The notes: generated from the sequence alone by a model not told the origin. Shown: positions 7,895 through 15,990, counted from the stretch's first letter. The stretch is 54,160 bases of DNA from Candidatus Kaiserbacteria bacterium (GCA_016217935.1 JACRFJ010000021.1:1-54160), one strand, 5' to 3'. Numbers and translations: made by a program.

Positions 7895-8806
7895 TTAGAG
7901 CCACTTCTTGCGTTTAAAGTACATGAGCATCGATATACCGGCGGTCAGCACGATGAATACGATGATCCAGAAATCGTATGGAAGTCCGATGATTGGATTG
8001 TACACAGCATTGATATCGAAGATCGAGACGAAGAGGGAGAGCGGGAAGGTGAGCAGTGCCATGATGGTGAGCACACGCATGGTTTCGTTTTGCTTGGTCG
8101 AAAGAAGTGACTTGTTTGTTTCGCGTAGCTCGTGGAGAAACTCTGTGCGGCGACTCACGTGATTGTGGACTCTGTAGTAATCGTTGGAGAGCGCACGCAA
8201 GAAGGGCATAAAATCGCTGCCAAAAAAAGTAGTACCCGTTGATTCAAAGTCGCGCAGAACATCGCGATGCGGCTCGATCGTTTGACGAAGGTTGAGCAGA
8301 TCGCGTGCAACCCGCGAAATCGACTCGACCATTGCTACCTCGTGACCCGAGAAAATGCTCTCCTCCATAACTGCGAGTTGCCGTGAGATGTAATCGATCT
8401 CATGATCGACTGCCTTGTAGAGTTTTTTGAGCATAGAGAAGAAAATGTAGCCCGCATGATCGCCAAACGCGTTTTCGTCGAGTGTCGAATTCACCTCGAA
8501 CACCTTCGAGAATTTATGCATCGGATCGATCGTATCGTAATGTGTCGTGAGGATGAAATTACGACCAATTACAAAATCGATCTCTTGTTCGCGCGAAGTG
8601 TGCGTGTGACGCAGCGCTGGGAAGTGGAGGACGAGGTAGATGTATCGCTCTCGCATTTCGGTATGTGGTTTGGTGGAGGGTGAGAGGAGCTCTTCTGCGA
8701 CGAAGTGGTCCAAATCAAATTCGGCCGCGACCGCAGCGACTTCTTGCTGTGTCGGGGACTCGAGATCAACCCATACGAGTCCATGATGCTCGTAGCGAGA
8801 ATGCAT
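7895..8806 (-). CDS. corA: CorA-family divalent metal transporter with altered GMN signature
   Basis: CorA proteins form pentameric magnesium (or cobalt) channels in the inner membrane. This 303-aa protein has the long cytoplasmic alpha/beta and helical part and two C-terminal helices, ending in the basic tail YFKRKKWL. The pore signature GMN, nearly invariant after the first helix, reads D-I-N here (SIFDINAVYNPIIG), so the loop glycine and methionine are lost. The start is placed at ATG 8806 because a perfect TATAAT box lies 6 nt upstream; the earlier ATG at 8824 overlaps that box. It is divergent from the S41 protease gene. Confidence 0.88.
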   Translation of the reverse strand: MHSRYEHHGLVWVDLESPTQQEVAAVAAEFDLDHFVAEELLSPSTKPHTEMRERYIYLVLHFPALRHTHTSREQEIDFVIGRNFILTTHYDTIDPMHKFSKVFEVNSTLDENAFGDHAGYIFFSMLKKLYKAVDHEIDYISRQLAVMEESIFSGHEVAMVESISRVARDLLNLRQTIEPHRDVLRDFESTGTTFFGSDFMPFLRALSNDYYRVHNHVSRRTEFLHELRETNKSLLSTKQNETMRVLTIMALLTFPLSLFVSIFDINAVYNPIIGLPYDFWIIVFIVLTAGISMLMYFKRKKWL

Positions 8807-8812
8807 ACCGAA

Positions 8813-8818
8813 ATTATA
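8813..8818 (-). promoter_or_regulatory. Consensus -10 box giving a leaderless corA mRNA
   Basis: TATAAT on the minus strand with exactly 6 nt before the corA ATG. There is no Shine-Dalgarno sequence. Confidence 0.75.
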
Positions 8819-8854
8819 CAGCACCGAACGATTTACGCGCCCCGCTCGCTATGA

Positions 8855-8860
8855 GATACT
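8855..8860 (+). promoter_or_regulatory. -10 box of the S41 protease gene
   Basis: GATACT with 9 nt before the ATG at 8870, about 40 bp from the divergent corA -10 box. Confidence 0.5.
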
Positions 8861-8869
8861 GTTGCAATC

Positions 8870-10108
8870 ATGAGAGGGGAGATGAATATCAAATCCGTAC
8901 ATGTATACGGCACGGCGGCCGTCGTATTTTTTATCGGTGTCGCGATTGGCTTTGCGCTGTCCCAACACAACCTTGTGCCGGCAGTAGTACCGTCGTCGCG
9001 CATGCCCGAAGGCGTAGATTTTTCACCAGTCTGGCGTTCGTGGAATATCATCGATGAGAAATTTGTACCCGCATCCGTTGCGAGCACAACCGAAATCGCT
9101 ACATCAACCGACAAGGTTAATCAAAAGCGCGTTTGGGGCCTGATTCAGGGTCTCGCCGGGTCGCTCGATGATCCATATACCTTCTTCCTGCCGCCCTCGG
9201 AAAACCAGCAGTTTAGTGACGATATGAGCGGCCAATTTGAGGGTGTCGGCATGGAGATCGCGGTACGCGATCAGGTTCTCACCGTGGTGACTCCGCTCAA
9301 GGGAACGCCCGCGGAGCGAGCTGGCATCAAGAGCGGCGATAAGATTCTAAAGATTGATGGGGCTGATACCCGTGGCCTCGATGTCGAAGCGGCAATCAAA
9401 AAGATTCGTGGTCCAAAGGGTACCGCGGTGAAGCTCATGCTTGCACGAGAGGGGTGGAAAGAGCTGCGAGAAGTAAAAGTCGTACGTGACGTGATCAACG
9501 TACCAGCGGTCACCACAGAGAAACGCCCCGACGGTATATTCGTGATTGCTGTTGCGACCTTTACTTCCAACTCTCCCCAACTTTTCCGTGAAGCACTGCG
9601 CGAATTTGTGGAGTCCGGATCAACAAAATTGGTTCTTGATTTGCGAGGGAACCCAGGCGGTTACCTTGAGGCGGCGGTCGATATGGCGAGTTGGTTTCTA
9701 CCAGCTGGACGCGTCGTCGTCACCGAAGACTACGCCGGCCATTCACAAAATATCGTGCATCGTTCATCGGGCTACAACGTGTTCAACGAGAATTTGCGAA
9801 TGGTTATTCTCGTGAATCATGGGTCGGCATCGGCATCGGAAATTCTTGCTGACGCGTTGCACTACTATGGAGAGGCGAAGCTTGTCGGCGAGAACACATT
9901 TGGAAAAGGATCTGTGCAAGAACTCGTCGACATTACCGAGAACACCGCGCTCAAGATTACTGTCGCGCGATGGCTCGGACCCGATGGAGCCCAAATTCCA
10001 CTCTCCGGCATTCAGCCGGATGTAGAAGTCGTTCGGTCGGACAAAGATGTGGAAGAGGGGAAAGACCCTCAAATGGAAAAGGCAGTCGAGATATTGAAAG
10101 GAATGTAG
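8870..10108 (+). CDS. S41 family C-terminal processing protease (CtpA/Prc type)
   Basis: This membrane-anchored serine protease trims or degrades envelope proteins. In order it shows an N-terminal membrane segment (about residues 8-30), a helical region, a PDZ domain (about 95-175, with GTPAERAGIKSGDKILKIDG) and the peptidase core. The catalytic pair is visible: Ser321 in GSASASEI and Lys346 in FGKGSVQE, 25 residues apart as in plant and cyanobacterial CtpA. At 412 aa it is normal for the family. It is followed after 47 bp by rplI, which has its own promoter. Confidence 0.94.
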   Translation: MRGEMNIKSVHVYGTAAVVFFIGVAIGFALSQHNLVPAVVPSSRMPEGVDFSPVWRSWNIIDEKFVPASVASTTEIATSTDKVNQKRVWGLIQGLAGSLDDPYTFFLPPSENQQFSDDMSGQFEGVGMEIAVRDQVLTVVTPLKGTPAERAGIKSGDKILKIDGADTRGLDVEAAIKKIRGPKGTAVKLMLAREGWKELREVKVVRDVINVPAVTTEKRPDGIFVIAVATFTSNSPQLFREALREFVESGSTKLVLDLRGNPGGYLEAAVDMASWFLPAGRVVVTEDYAGHSQNIVHRSSGYNVFNENLRMVILVNHGSASASEILADALHYYGEAKLVGENTFGKGSVQELVDITENTALKITVARWLGPDGAQIPLSGIQPDVEVVRSDKDVEEGKDPQMEKAVEILKGM

Positions 10109-10120
10109 CCAGCTATCCAG

Positions 10121-10149
10121 TTGCGGCTCGCCCTCTTCCAGTGTAGAAA
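10121..10149 (+). promoter_or_regulatory. Promoter of rplI with leaderless spacing
   Basis: TTGCGG at 10121-10126, a 17-bp spacer, TAGAAA at 10144-10149, then exactly 6 nt to the ATG at 10156. Confidence 0.65.
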
Positions 10150-10155
10150 GAGCCA

Positions 10156-10605
10156 ATGAAAGTAATACTCCTTAAAGATGTGGGGGGTGTAGGACAGCGC
10201 GATACTCTGAAGGAGGTGTCCGATGGACACGCGCTCAATTTTCTCATTCCTCGAGGATTCGCGGTACAAGCCACACCCGAGAAAGTGAAGGAGCTTACTG
10301 CGCGCAAAAATGCGGTAGCCACAGAAGTGGCAAGAATGCAAAAAGAATGGGAAGCGAGCGCCGCGAAAATACATGGCAAGCACATCAGGATAACGGCGAA
10401 GACAAACAGCCATGGCAGCCTCTACCAGCAGCTCACGCCTGAAATCATTGAGATTGCAATACGCGAACAGCTCGGCGTTGAAATTCCGCAAGACGCACTG
10501 ATTCTAAATGCACCCATCAAGTCGATAGGCAAATGGGATGTTGAAATTCAACACAATACGATCACTGCGCGATGCGTCGTGGACGTGAAGGGGAGCGAGA
10601 CTTAA
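10156..10605 (+). CDS. rplI: 50S ribosomal protein L9
   Basis: L9 binds 23S rRNA at the base of the L1 stalk and reaches towards the neighbouring ribosome on a polysome. The N-terminal domain [21 protein letters not shown], the ending NFLIPRGFA, the long connecting helix and the C-terminal domain are all present in 149 aa, the usual length. This is worth noting because several CPR lineages have lost L9. Its last four bases overlap the end of the convergent rpmA gene. Confidence 0.97.
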   Translation: MKVILLKDVGGVGQRDTLKEVSDGHALNFLIPRGFAVQATPEKVKELTARKNAVATEVARMQKEWEASAAKIHGKHIRITAKTNSHGSLYQQLTPEIIEIAIREQLGVEIPQDALILNAPIKSIGKWDVEIQHNTITARCVVDVKGSET

Positions 10606-10874
10606 AGCACGTCGACCACTCGACGTGTGACAGTACGGCCATCGTAGTTGGTCTTGCGCTTGGCGCGGAAACGTACGATACCTTCGATGCGTGCAAAAAG
10701 CGTATGATCTTTGCCCGTACCAACATTTTTTCCAGCCATGATCGGTGTGCCGCGTTGTCGCACGAGAATTTCGCCAGTAGCAACTTTCTGGCCGTCCGCT
10801 CGTTTGACCCCGAGATACTTCGGATTTGAATCTCTCAGGTTTTTTGCTGATCCACCCGCTTTTGTATGTGCCAT
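10602..10874 (-). CDS. rpmA: 50S ribosomal protein L27
   Basis: This 90-aa protein starts [22 protein letters not shown], the flexible tail that reaches the peptidyl-transferase centre, and continues [16 protein letters not shown] and [10 protein letters not shown]. There is no extra N-terminal cleavage extension of the Firmicutes type. It overlaps the convergent rplI end by 4 bp. The upstream spacer carries a direct repeat, TAGCCACTAG, at 10876 and 10901. Confidence 0.97.
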   Translation of the reverse strand: MAHTKAGGSAKNLRDSNPKYLGVKRADGQKVATGEILVRQRGTPIMAGKNVGTGKDHTLFARIEGIVRFRAKRKTNYDGRTVTRRVVDVL

Positions 10875-10914
10875 AATCTAGCCACTAGTAACTAAGAAAT
10901 AGCCACTAGAAGAC

Positions 10915-11292
10915 ATGAGGAATATACAGGAATACTGGCTCAAAATCAAGGCAGGAGTCGACCTGACACTGAGCGAGTGGGGTCTTGCCGCAATCGTGCT
11001 TGCTTCGGTGCTTGCATCTTTCGGGCTCGGTCGTCTCTCTGCACAAATACAAGGGAAACCGCTTGTGCAGGTCCGACAGGCGAATGTCGCGGCTGCGCAG
11101 ATGGCGCTCGGAGGCCTCCTCGTCGCAGCTCGGACTGGAGATGTCTACTATTACCCATGGTGCACGGGGGCACAGAAGATTTCACCTCAAAACGAGCGTT
11201 GGTTCGAGAGCGAAGAAGCCGCGAAGCGTGCAGGGTATCACCCGGCGAAAAATTGCAAAGGAATGATCCAGCCTGGATCTGGTAGCCAGTAG
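10915..11292 (+). CDS. Single-pass membrane protein with an Ada-like zinc-binding-type domain
   Basis: An N-terminal membrane helix (about residues 20-40, LAAIVLASVLASFGLGRL) is followed by a linker and a small domain: YYYPWCTGAQKISPQNERWF, then ESEEAAKRAGYHPAKNC. This resembles the metal-binding N-terminal domain of the Ada repair protein, which recurs as a stand-alone membrane-anchored module in Parcubacteria. Only two cysteines (CTGAQ and NCKG) are present, so metal binding is uncertain. It lies upstream of a DnaQ-like nuclease on the same strand (26 bp apart). Confidence 0.65.
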   Translation: MRNIQEYWLKIKAGVDLTLSEWGLAAIVLASVLASFGLGRLSAQIQGKPLVQVRQANVAAAQMALGGLLVAARTGDVYYYPWCTGAQKISPQNERWFESEEAAKRAGYHPAKNCKGMIQPGSGSQ

Positions 11293-11318
11293 CCTGTAGC
11301 TGTGACAGAATAGCAACC

Positions 11319-11912
11319 ATGATTGTTTTAGACGTCGAGGCTTCCGGGACAGAGGCGCACAAGCACTCGATCGTGAGTCTTGGAGCTCTCGACATCGCGC
11401 ATCCAAAGAATCGCTTCTACATGGAATGTCGTGTGTGGGATGGGGCGCACATCATGGACGAGGCTCTACAAGTGAACGGATTTACGAAAGCGCAGATCAC
11501 GGATCCCAAGAAGCCAAGCGAGGCGGATCTCACACACGAATTCTTGCGGTGGAGCGAAGGTGTCGAGGAACGCACGCTCGCGGGTCAAAATGTCTCTTTC
11601 GATCGCGATTTTCTGAAGGCTGCGGCCGAGAGGGCAGGGCATACCGACTGGCCCTTTGCCTACCGCACGATCGACACGCATACGCTCTGCTACATGCACA
11701 TGGTCGAACATGGATTGCAACCACCGGTCAAGCATCAAAGATCGGCACTCGATCTCGATGCGGTCCTCAATTACTGCGGAATTCCAGAAGAACCGACGCC
11801 GCACAATGCGATCACCGGCGCACTCTCGCATGCGGAGGTAATTGCGCGCCTCCTGTATAGCCGCAAACTGCTCCCGGAATTCGAAGAGTTCGATATTCCG
11901 TGGAAGAAATAA
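11319..11912 (+). CDS. DnaQ-like 3'-5' exonuclease fold protein
   Basis: This is a 197-aa RNase H-like exonuclease domain of the DNA polymerase III epsilon type. Exo I is present (D5-V-E7 in MIVLDVEASG) and Exo II is present (GQNVSFDRDFL, residues 89-99). In Exo III the histidine is kept (H162), but the metal-binding aspartate expected five residues later is glycine (HNAITGA, Gly167). It may therefore be weakly active, use another acid, or be a non-catalytic relative. It overlaps no neighbour and sits 3 bp before a Tat-type secreted protein gene. Confidence 0.8.
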   Translation: MIVLDVEASGTEAHKHSIVSLGALDIAHPKNRFYMECRVWDGAHIMDEALQVNGFTKAQITDPKKPSEADLTHEFLRWSEGVEERTLAGQNVSFDRDFLKAAAERAGHTDWPFAYRTIDTHTLCYMHMVEHGLQPPVKHQRSALDLDAVLNYCGIPEEPTPHNAITGALSHAEVIARLLYSRKLLPEFEEFDIPWKK

Positions 11913-11915
11913 CCC

Positions 11916-12911
11916 ATGCAAGAAGGCCCGAAAACCAATAAAGGGGAGAGGGGACCCGACATGTCTCGCAGGAAATTCCTTCGCGGGCTCGGTGCCGGTG
12001 CCGCAGCTGTAGCCGTCGATGCGCTCGATCCGCTCGGTAAATATAAAGCTCTCGCGGGATTCGTTGCGCAGAGTAGGGAATCGGATCAGTATGACTACGA
12101 TCAGGTCGTAAAAGAAGCGAAAGCATACCTACGCGAGACGTACAACATCCACCTCGTTATGGGTGCCGACAAGGACCCGAACACAGCTGAGATTCTTGGA
12201 GAAAAGGTAGCCCTCGACAATTACAAACAGACAGTTCGTCTGATTGTTGAGGAGATACAGAGGTATCCGGCTCGAATGATTAAGAACGTGATGATGAACG
12301 GGCGGCCTCTTGAAATACGCGTAGTTCAGGTTTTAAACCTAAAGAAGGCATCTTTCACGGGACTTACGCGCGCCGCTGGTGTTGCATTCCACAGTGGGGG
12401 CAATCTTTTTGGAAAAGCGGAAAGAATAGGCCTCGATGCTACTGAAGACAGAAATTACCAACGACAATCAATTCACCATGAGCTGAATCACATGTTTATA
12501 GCCGGTGGAGGCAGGTTGCATCAGCAGCGTCGATGGATCGCAATGCACGCGAAACTCACAAAGACACCATATGTAAACGTCTTAGAGGACTTCGGTGTGC
12601 AGAAATCTCCCCAAGCATCAGTGAATACATCGCATGTCGCTTTTCTAGATTATTACGCTCGTTTGTCTTCGGGCGAGGATGAAGCCGTATGTGCGGAATA
12701 CATGTTCATGCCGCGCCTACATGTTGCATTCCGCGAGAAGATCCGCTCAGAAAGAGATCCACTCGTAAAAGAGGTTCTTCTTGCGAAATACAACGCAGTA
12801 AAAGCAGATTATCGCCTCTGGAGCAATGGAGAAATGGGCGATGCATTTTGGGACGAGATTTACCAAAAAGGCTTGAGCGAGAAAGAATCAATAAAAACTG
12901 TAACTCGCTAA
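11916..12911 (+). CDS. Putative exported zincin-like metalloprotein with Tat-type signal
   Basis: The N-terminus has the twin-arginine pattern SRRKFLRGLGAGAAAVAVDA, preceded by a short polar stretch. This suggests folded export through Tat, although the 331-aa sequence alone cannot show that the host has Tat. Residues 188-192 read HELNH, the zinc-binding HExxH motif, within a long helix (QSIHHELNHMF). Acidic residues near 254-261 (GEDEAVCAEY) could give the third ligand. I do not recognise a named peptidase family, so an inactive or non-peptidase zincin remains possible. The start could also be the Met at codon 16. Confidence 0.6.
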   Translation: MQEGPKTNKGERGPDMSRRKFLRGLGAGAAAVAVDALDPLGKYKALAGFVAQSRESDQYDYDQVVKEAKAYLRETYNIHLVMGADKDPNTAEILGEKVALDNYKQTVRLIVEEIQRYPARMIKNVMMNGRPLEIRVVQVLNLKKASFTGLTRAAGVAFHSGGNLFGKAERIGLDATEDRNYQRQSIHHELNHMFIAGGGRLHQQRRWIAMHAKLTKTPYVNVLEDFGVQKSPQASVNTSHVAFLDYYARLSSGEDEAVCAEYMFMPRLHVAFREKIRSERDPLVKEVLLAKYNAVKADYRLWSNGEMGDAFWDEIYQKGLSEKESIKTVTR

Positions 12912-12920
12912 CGAGTATTT

Positions 12921-13421
12921 ATGTGGCTGCTCCGACGAATAGGTGCATACATCTCGATGTTTATCATCGACTATGCGCACGTGGGCCGCTATTGGCTCGC
13001 TCTCCTGCGCGGCGAGAAGGGGACACAGGGAGCGCGAATCATCATTGTCGACGATCGACGCGTCATACTTGTGAGCCATTGGTATGCTCCATGGGTGTGG
13101 ACGCTTCCGGGCGGGGGTGTAGGAAAAAATGAGACCCCGGAGGAAACTGCGATTCGAGAAGCGCGAGAGGAAACCGGATTTACAATTAAATCGATCGCGG
13201 GGATGATCGGCACATATACTGGTTCAATGGGGAAGAGAGACAAGGTCTCGGTCTATTACACGGGCGATTTTGACGGCTCACTCGCACTCACCCCCAATTT
13301 CGAAATCATGGCGCGCAGCTGGTTTGATATCGATAATTTGCCAGAAGAAATTTCTCCAGCAAATCGCCGTCGTATCGAAGCGTACCGCAATGGAGTGCGC
13401 GAAGAGAAAGGTGAGTGGTGA
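12921..13421 (+). CDS. Nudix hydrolase
   Basis: Nudix enzymes hydrolyse nucleoside diphosphates linked to another group. The box is complete at residues 65-87 (GGVGKNETPEE, then REAREETGF). The protein is 166 aa with a hydrophobic N-terminal stretch (about residues 3-18) that may tether it to the membrane. The substrate cannot be read from the sequence. It starts 9 bp after the zincin-like gene, so the two probably share a transcript. Confidence 0.88.
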   Translation: MWLLRRIGAYISMFIIDYAHVGRYWLALLRGEKGTQGARIIIVDDRRVILVSHWYAPWVWTLPGGGVGKNETPEETAIREAREETGFTIKSIAGMIGTYTGSMGKRDKVSVYYTGDFDGSLALTPNFEIMARSWFDIDNLPEEISPANRRRIEAYRNGVREEKGEW

Positions 13422-13431
13422 TCCAGTCTCT

Positions 13432-13470
13432 CAAAAAAACGGGTCCCCTCGCAGGGGAGAGAAGGGACCC
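13432..13470 (-). terminator. Minus-strand intrinsic terminator without an obvious gene
   Basis: Read on the minus strand: GGGTCCC (13470-13464), a loop of about 16 nt, GGGACCC, then G and seven T. It would end a transcript entering from the right, where I see no convincing minus-strand gene. It could also protect the 3' end of the convergent Nudix gene. Confidence 0.5.
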
Positions 13471-13690
13471 CACTCCGCATCTTGCAGCGTCACCTTCCCA
13501 GAGGGGCAGACGCGGAGCGGGGCCGCAACGGCGACTGTGCCGTCACGCAATCACTGTAGACTTCGTAGAGATAGAGTCTAGACATAGACGTGGTGTAATG
13601 CGGCTTTCTTCACAATAGCCTATGTCGCACAATATGTGTTTTACGACATCATGTAGAACACTATCTCGAGCGCGGCTCAAATAATATACA

Positions 13691-13826
13691 ATCAAAAGAC
13701 AGGAGCTCCCGGTCTTGATTCCTTTCTTCCGGGAGTCTCCTCGAGCACCTTGGGGTTCTTCAATTCCCCGCCGCGGACCCGTAGACGGCCACCACCTGGT
13801 CACTACAGCCTCCGCGGTTCTTTTTT
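13691..13826 (+). ncRNA. Candidate structured RNA 1 (unassigned)
   Basis: A possible -10 (TATACA, 13685-13690) precedes a run of helices: AGGAGCTCCCGG (13701-13712) with CCGGGAG-T-CTCCT (13729-13741), a GGGG/CCCC hairpin (13752-13769), and CCGCGGA (13771-13777) with TCCGCGG (13811-13817). The last helix encloses a small ACCA/TGGT hairpin and is followed by TTC and six T, a terminator-like end. No protein frame here is convincing. I could not match it to tmRNA, RNase P, 6S or SRP RNA. The strand is inferred from the T-tract. Confidence 0.4.
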
Positions 13827-13834
13827 GATATACT
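13826..13834 (+). promoter_or_regulatory. Extended -10 promoter for candidate RNA 2
   Basis: TGA-TATACT directly follows the T-tract of RNA 1. Transcription would start near 13841. Confidence 0.5.
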
Positions 13835-13840
13835 GAGATG

Positions 13841-14007
13841 GATTCCAAACGCCGAAAGCATTCTGCCTAGGTGGCTTTGGACAAATGAAGGGGTCCCAGT
13901 TCCGACATCGCAAGGGCGTGACGCCCTTGGCGAAGGTGAATCTCGGAACTTGCCCGTAGAGGTCCCGCCCCGACGCTTACTGGATCGGGACCTCTCGGGT
14001 CTTTTTT
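13841..14007 (+). ncRNA. Candidate structured RNA 2 or transcribed leader of the next gene
   Basis: About 167 nt with a nested helix, AGTTCCGA (13898-13905) with TCGGAACT (13943-13950), around a perfect hairpin AAGGGCG/CGCCCTT (13912-13928). It ends in a 10-bp stem AGAGGTCCCG/CGGGACCTCT (13958-13995) and six T (14002-14007). An earlier GGTCCC (13892-13897) could pair with the right arm of that stem and so compete with the terminator, as in an attenuator. The ATG of the next gene is 7 nt after the T-tract. It is either an independent small RNA or a riboswitch-like leader; I do not recognise the class. Confidence 0.5.
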
Positions 14008-14014
14008 ACATACT

Positions 14015-14689
14015 ATGCTATACAGTCACAAAATTCGCGATTTGCTCTCACCTCACGAACAAAGACTTTTTCGGACGCTCAATAGTCCACAAAAAATCCA
14101 GAATTACCTTGATACCCTTCCGATCAATTTTGAGCTCAGCGGTGAGACGTATATGTCGCCGCGACGTGTAATGCAGGATAAAACGGCGCACTGCATGGAA
14201 GGTGCTTTGTTTGCGGCAGCGGTACTTGCGTATCACGGCGAAAAGCCCCTGCTCTTAGATTTACAGACGACACCTGAAGACGAAGACCACGTCGTTGCTC
14301 TGTATATCCAGGAGGGACGCTGGGGAGCGATCAGTAAGACTAATCACGCCATTCTTCGGCACCGTGATCCCGTGTACCTCTCGGTGCGCGAACTCGCCAC
14401 TTCGTATTTTCACGAATACATTCACGTGAGCGGCAAAAGGACTCTCCTAGCTTTCTCCGCGCCCTTTGATCTGAGACGCTTTGCGCCCGAGAAATGGGTG
14501 ACAGCTGAAGCGGATCTCGAATGGATGGTCGAGAAGCTCGATTCGAGCAAACACTTCCCTATCGCGCCAAAGAAAAATCTGCAACTCATACGCAAAGCAT
14601 CGGGCATAGAATTGCGTGCGAGCGAAATCACTGAGTGGTCCCCGAGAGCGCCTCGTACAGGTGCGGGTGAACGTAGGAAGAGGCGTTAG
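14015..14689 (+). CDS. Transglutaminase/papain-fold superfamily-like protein
   Basis: This 224-aa soluble protein has a possible Cys-His-Asp arrangement: Cys60 in DKTAHCMEGALFAAAVLAYHG, His92 in EDEDHVVALY, and a polar residue near 110-118 in KTNHAILRHRDP. This order and spacing match transglutaminase-like folds, whose members act as proteases, amidases or cross-linkers. The C-terminus is basic (GAGERRKRR). The called ATG overlaps TATGCTATAC, which itself looks like a -10 box, so translation may start further down. It lies directly behind the terminator of candidate RNA 2. Confidence 0.6.
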   Translation: MLYSHKIRDLLSPHEQRLFRTLNSPQKIQNYLDTLPINFELSGETYMSPRRVMQDKTAHCMEGALFAAAVLAYHGEKPLLLDLQTTPEDEDHVVALYIQEGRWGAISKTNHAILRHRDPVYLSVRELATSYFHEYIHVSGKRTLLAFSAPFDLRRFAPEKWVTAEADLEWMVEKLDSSKHFPIAPKKNLQLIRKASGIELRASEITEWSPRAPRTGAGERRKRR

Positions 14690-14712
14690 TGACTCGACAT
14701 CATGCTCACCAT

Positions 14713-15990
14713 TTAGAAATAACTCATCGGGTTGAGATAGCCCGATATAGGCACGATCGGCATAGTGGCACCCGAGCACGCGGTCGATTGTTTGGTCGCA
14801 TCACCGAGTCGCATTATCTGTGTTGCTGCGGAGACATACACTCCGAAGTGCAAGTGCGGTCCCGTCGCGTAGCCGGTTTCCCCGCTAAAGCCGAGAACCT
14901 GTCCAGTTGCAACGGCCTCCCCTGCCGTCACATTGATCTGTGTGAGGTGGGCATACATCGTATTCAGACCATTGCTATGCTTCACCATCACCCATTTGCC
15001 GAAAGAATAGCATCCTCGCACAGAATCGGTGTTCCCGCTCCCGAGGATAGTGCCGCTCAGCGCCACTTTCACCGGTGTACCAATAGATGCCGCAAAGTCG
15101 ACACCGTTGTGGCCTTTACCGTTGTACGCACCCGACATTGCGAAGGGCGTATTACCGAAATACTGCGTGATGCGGACGTTGTCGAGCGGATAGCGCAAGA
15201 TGCCTCTTCCCGCCGCTGGAATTTGATCGGGGCTCACGGTAAACTGTAATTTTGATTGTAGATTTTGGAGCGCCTGTTCAAAGCTCTGTTCCTGAGCGCG
15301 TTTTTGTGCAAGGATCTGCTGGTAGGTTGATTCCTGTGATTTGGTTTGTGCCAGGAGGTCATTCTGTGCTTTCCGCGTAGCGTCGAGCGATCCTTGCTGG
15401 ACGCTCAGCGTCTTTTGCTGTTTGAGAAGCTCCGCACGCTTATCTTCCGCGGTCGCTTTCGTTTGCGAGAGCGACTGCTTCTCAGTTGCGAGTCGTCCAA
15501 TATCATCGTGCACTGCGTCTTGAAGCGATCCCATTTGATTGACATCTTCCCACGCATTCGACATGTTTTCAGATGCAAGGATCGCGTTCACCAGCGATCC
15601 CCCCTCTGTCTCACGAAGTTTTCTCAGAGTTTCGCCGAGCGCCGCGCGGTTGCCCTCGATCGAGGTCTGTTTTTGCGCGATTCCTTTTGAAAGCTGCTGA
15701 ATCTGCAGTTCAGTCGAGCGGATTTTGTTTTTTGTGACATTGATCGACGCAGTAATCTTTTTACGCTGGAGATCCAGCTGGCTGATTTTATTTTGCAACG
15801 TACTCTTCTGCTTGGTTGTCTCGTTGAGCTGTGTCTCGTACTGCGCGATTTCCTTATTCAGAAGAGTAATTTGTTTGTTGTGCTCGTCAATTTCGCTCTG
15901 AATTGCTTCGGCGGATTGTGCGCCGGACACAAAAGGAAATGCACCCAAGAGGCACGCAAGCGCGATGATAAAGAGTCGTCGAGAGTTCAT
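14713..15990 (-). CDS. M23 peptidase with coiled-coil, EnvC/NlpD-like
   Basis: A signal peptide (RRLFIIALACLLGAFPFVSGAQS) is followed by about 230 residues of coiled coil rich in Q, K and E, then a LytM/M23 domain with GHNGVDFA and the HLHFG motif near the C-terminus. Such proteins cut peptidoglycan cross-links or activate amidases at division. At 425 aa the layout is that of EnvC-type cell-separation factors. Its ATG overlaps the gltX stop by 4 bp (ATGA), so translation is probably coupled. It is the last gene of the long minus-strand operon. Confidence 0.92.
   Translation of the reverse strand: MNSRRLFIIALACLLGAFPFVSGAQSAEAIQSEIDEHNKQITLLNKEIAQYETQLNETTKQKSTLQNKISQLDLQRKKITASINVTKNKIRSTELQIQQLSKGIAQKQTSIEGNRAALGETLRKLRETEGGSLVNAILASENMSNAWEDVNQMGSLQDAVHDDIGRLATEKQSLSQTKATAEDKRAELLKQQKTLSVQQGSLDATRKAQNDLLAQTKSQESTYQQILAQKRAQEQSFEQALQNLQSKLQFTVSPDQIPAAGRGILRYPLDNVRITQYFGNTPFAMSGAYNGKGHNGVDFAASIGTPVKVALSGTILGSGNTDSVRGCYSFGKWVMVKHSNGLNTMYAHLTQINVTAGEAVATGQVLGFSGETGYATGPHLHFGVYVSAATQIMRLGDATKQSTACSGATMPIVPISGYLNPMSYF

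Noticed and set aside
13432..13840. tmRNA, RNase P RNA, 6S or SRP RNA in this region
   Set aside because: I looked on both strands for the tmRNA T-arm and tag, the RNase P conserved blocks and the SRP tetraloop helix, and found none of their core sequences.
13543..13848. 101-codon minus-strand ORF in the gene-free stretch
   Set aside because: Its composition is not protein-like, it has no start signal, and it runs across the helices of candidate RNA 1. I treat it as chance.
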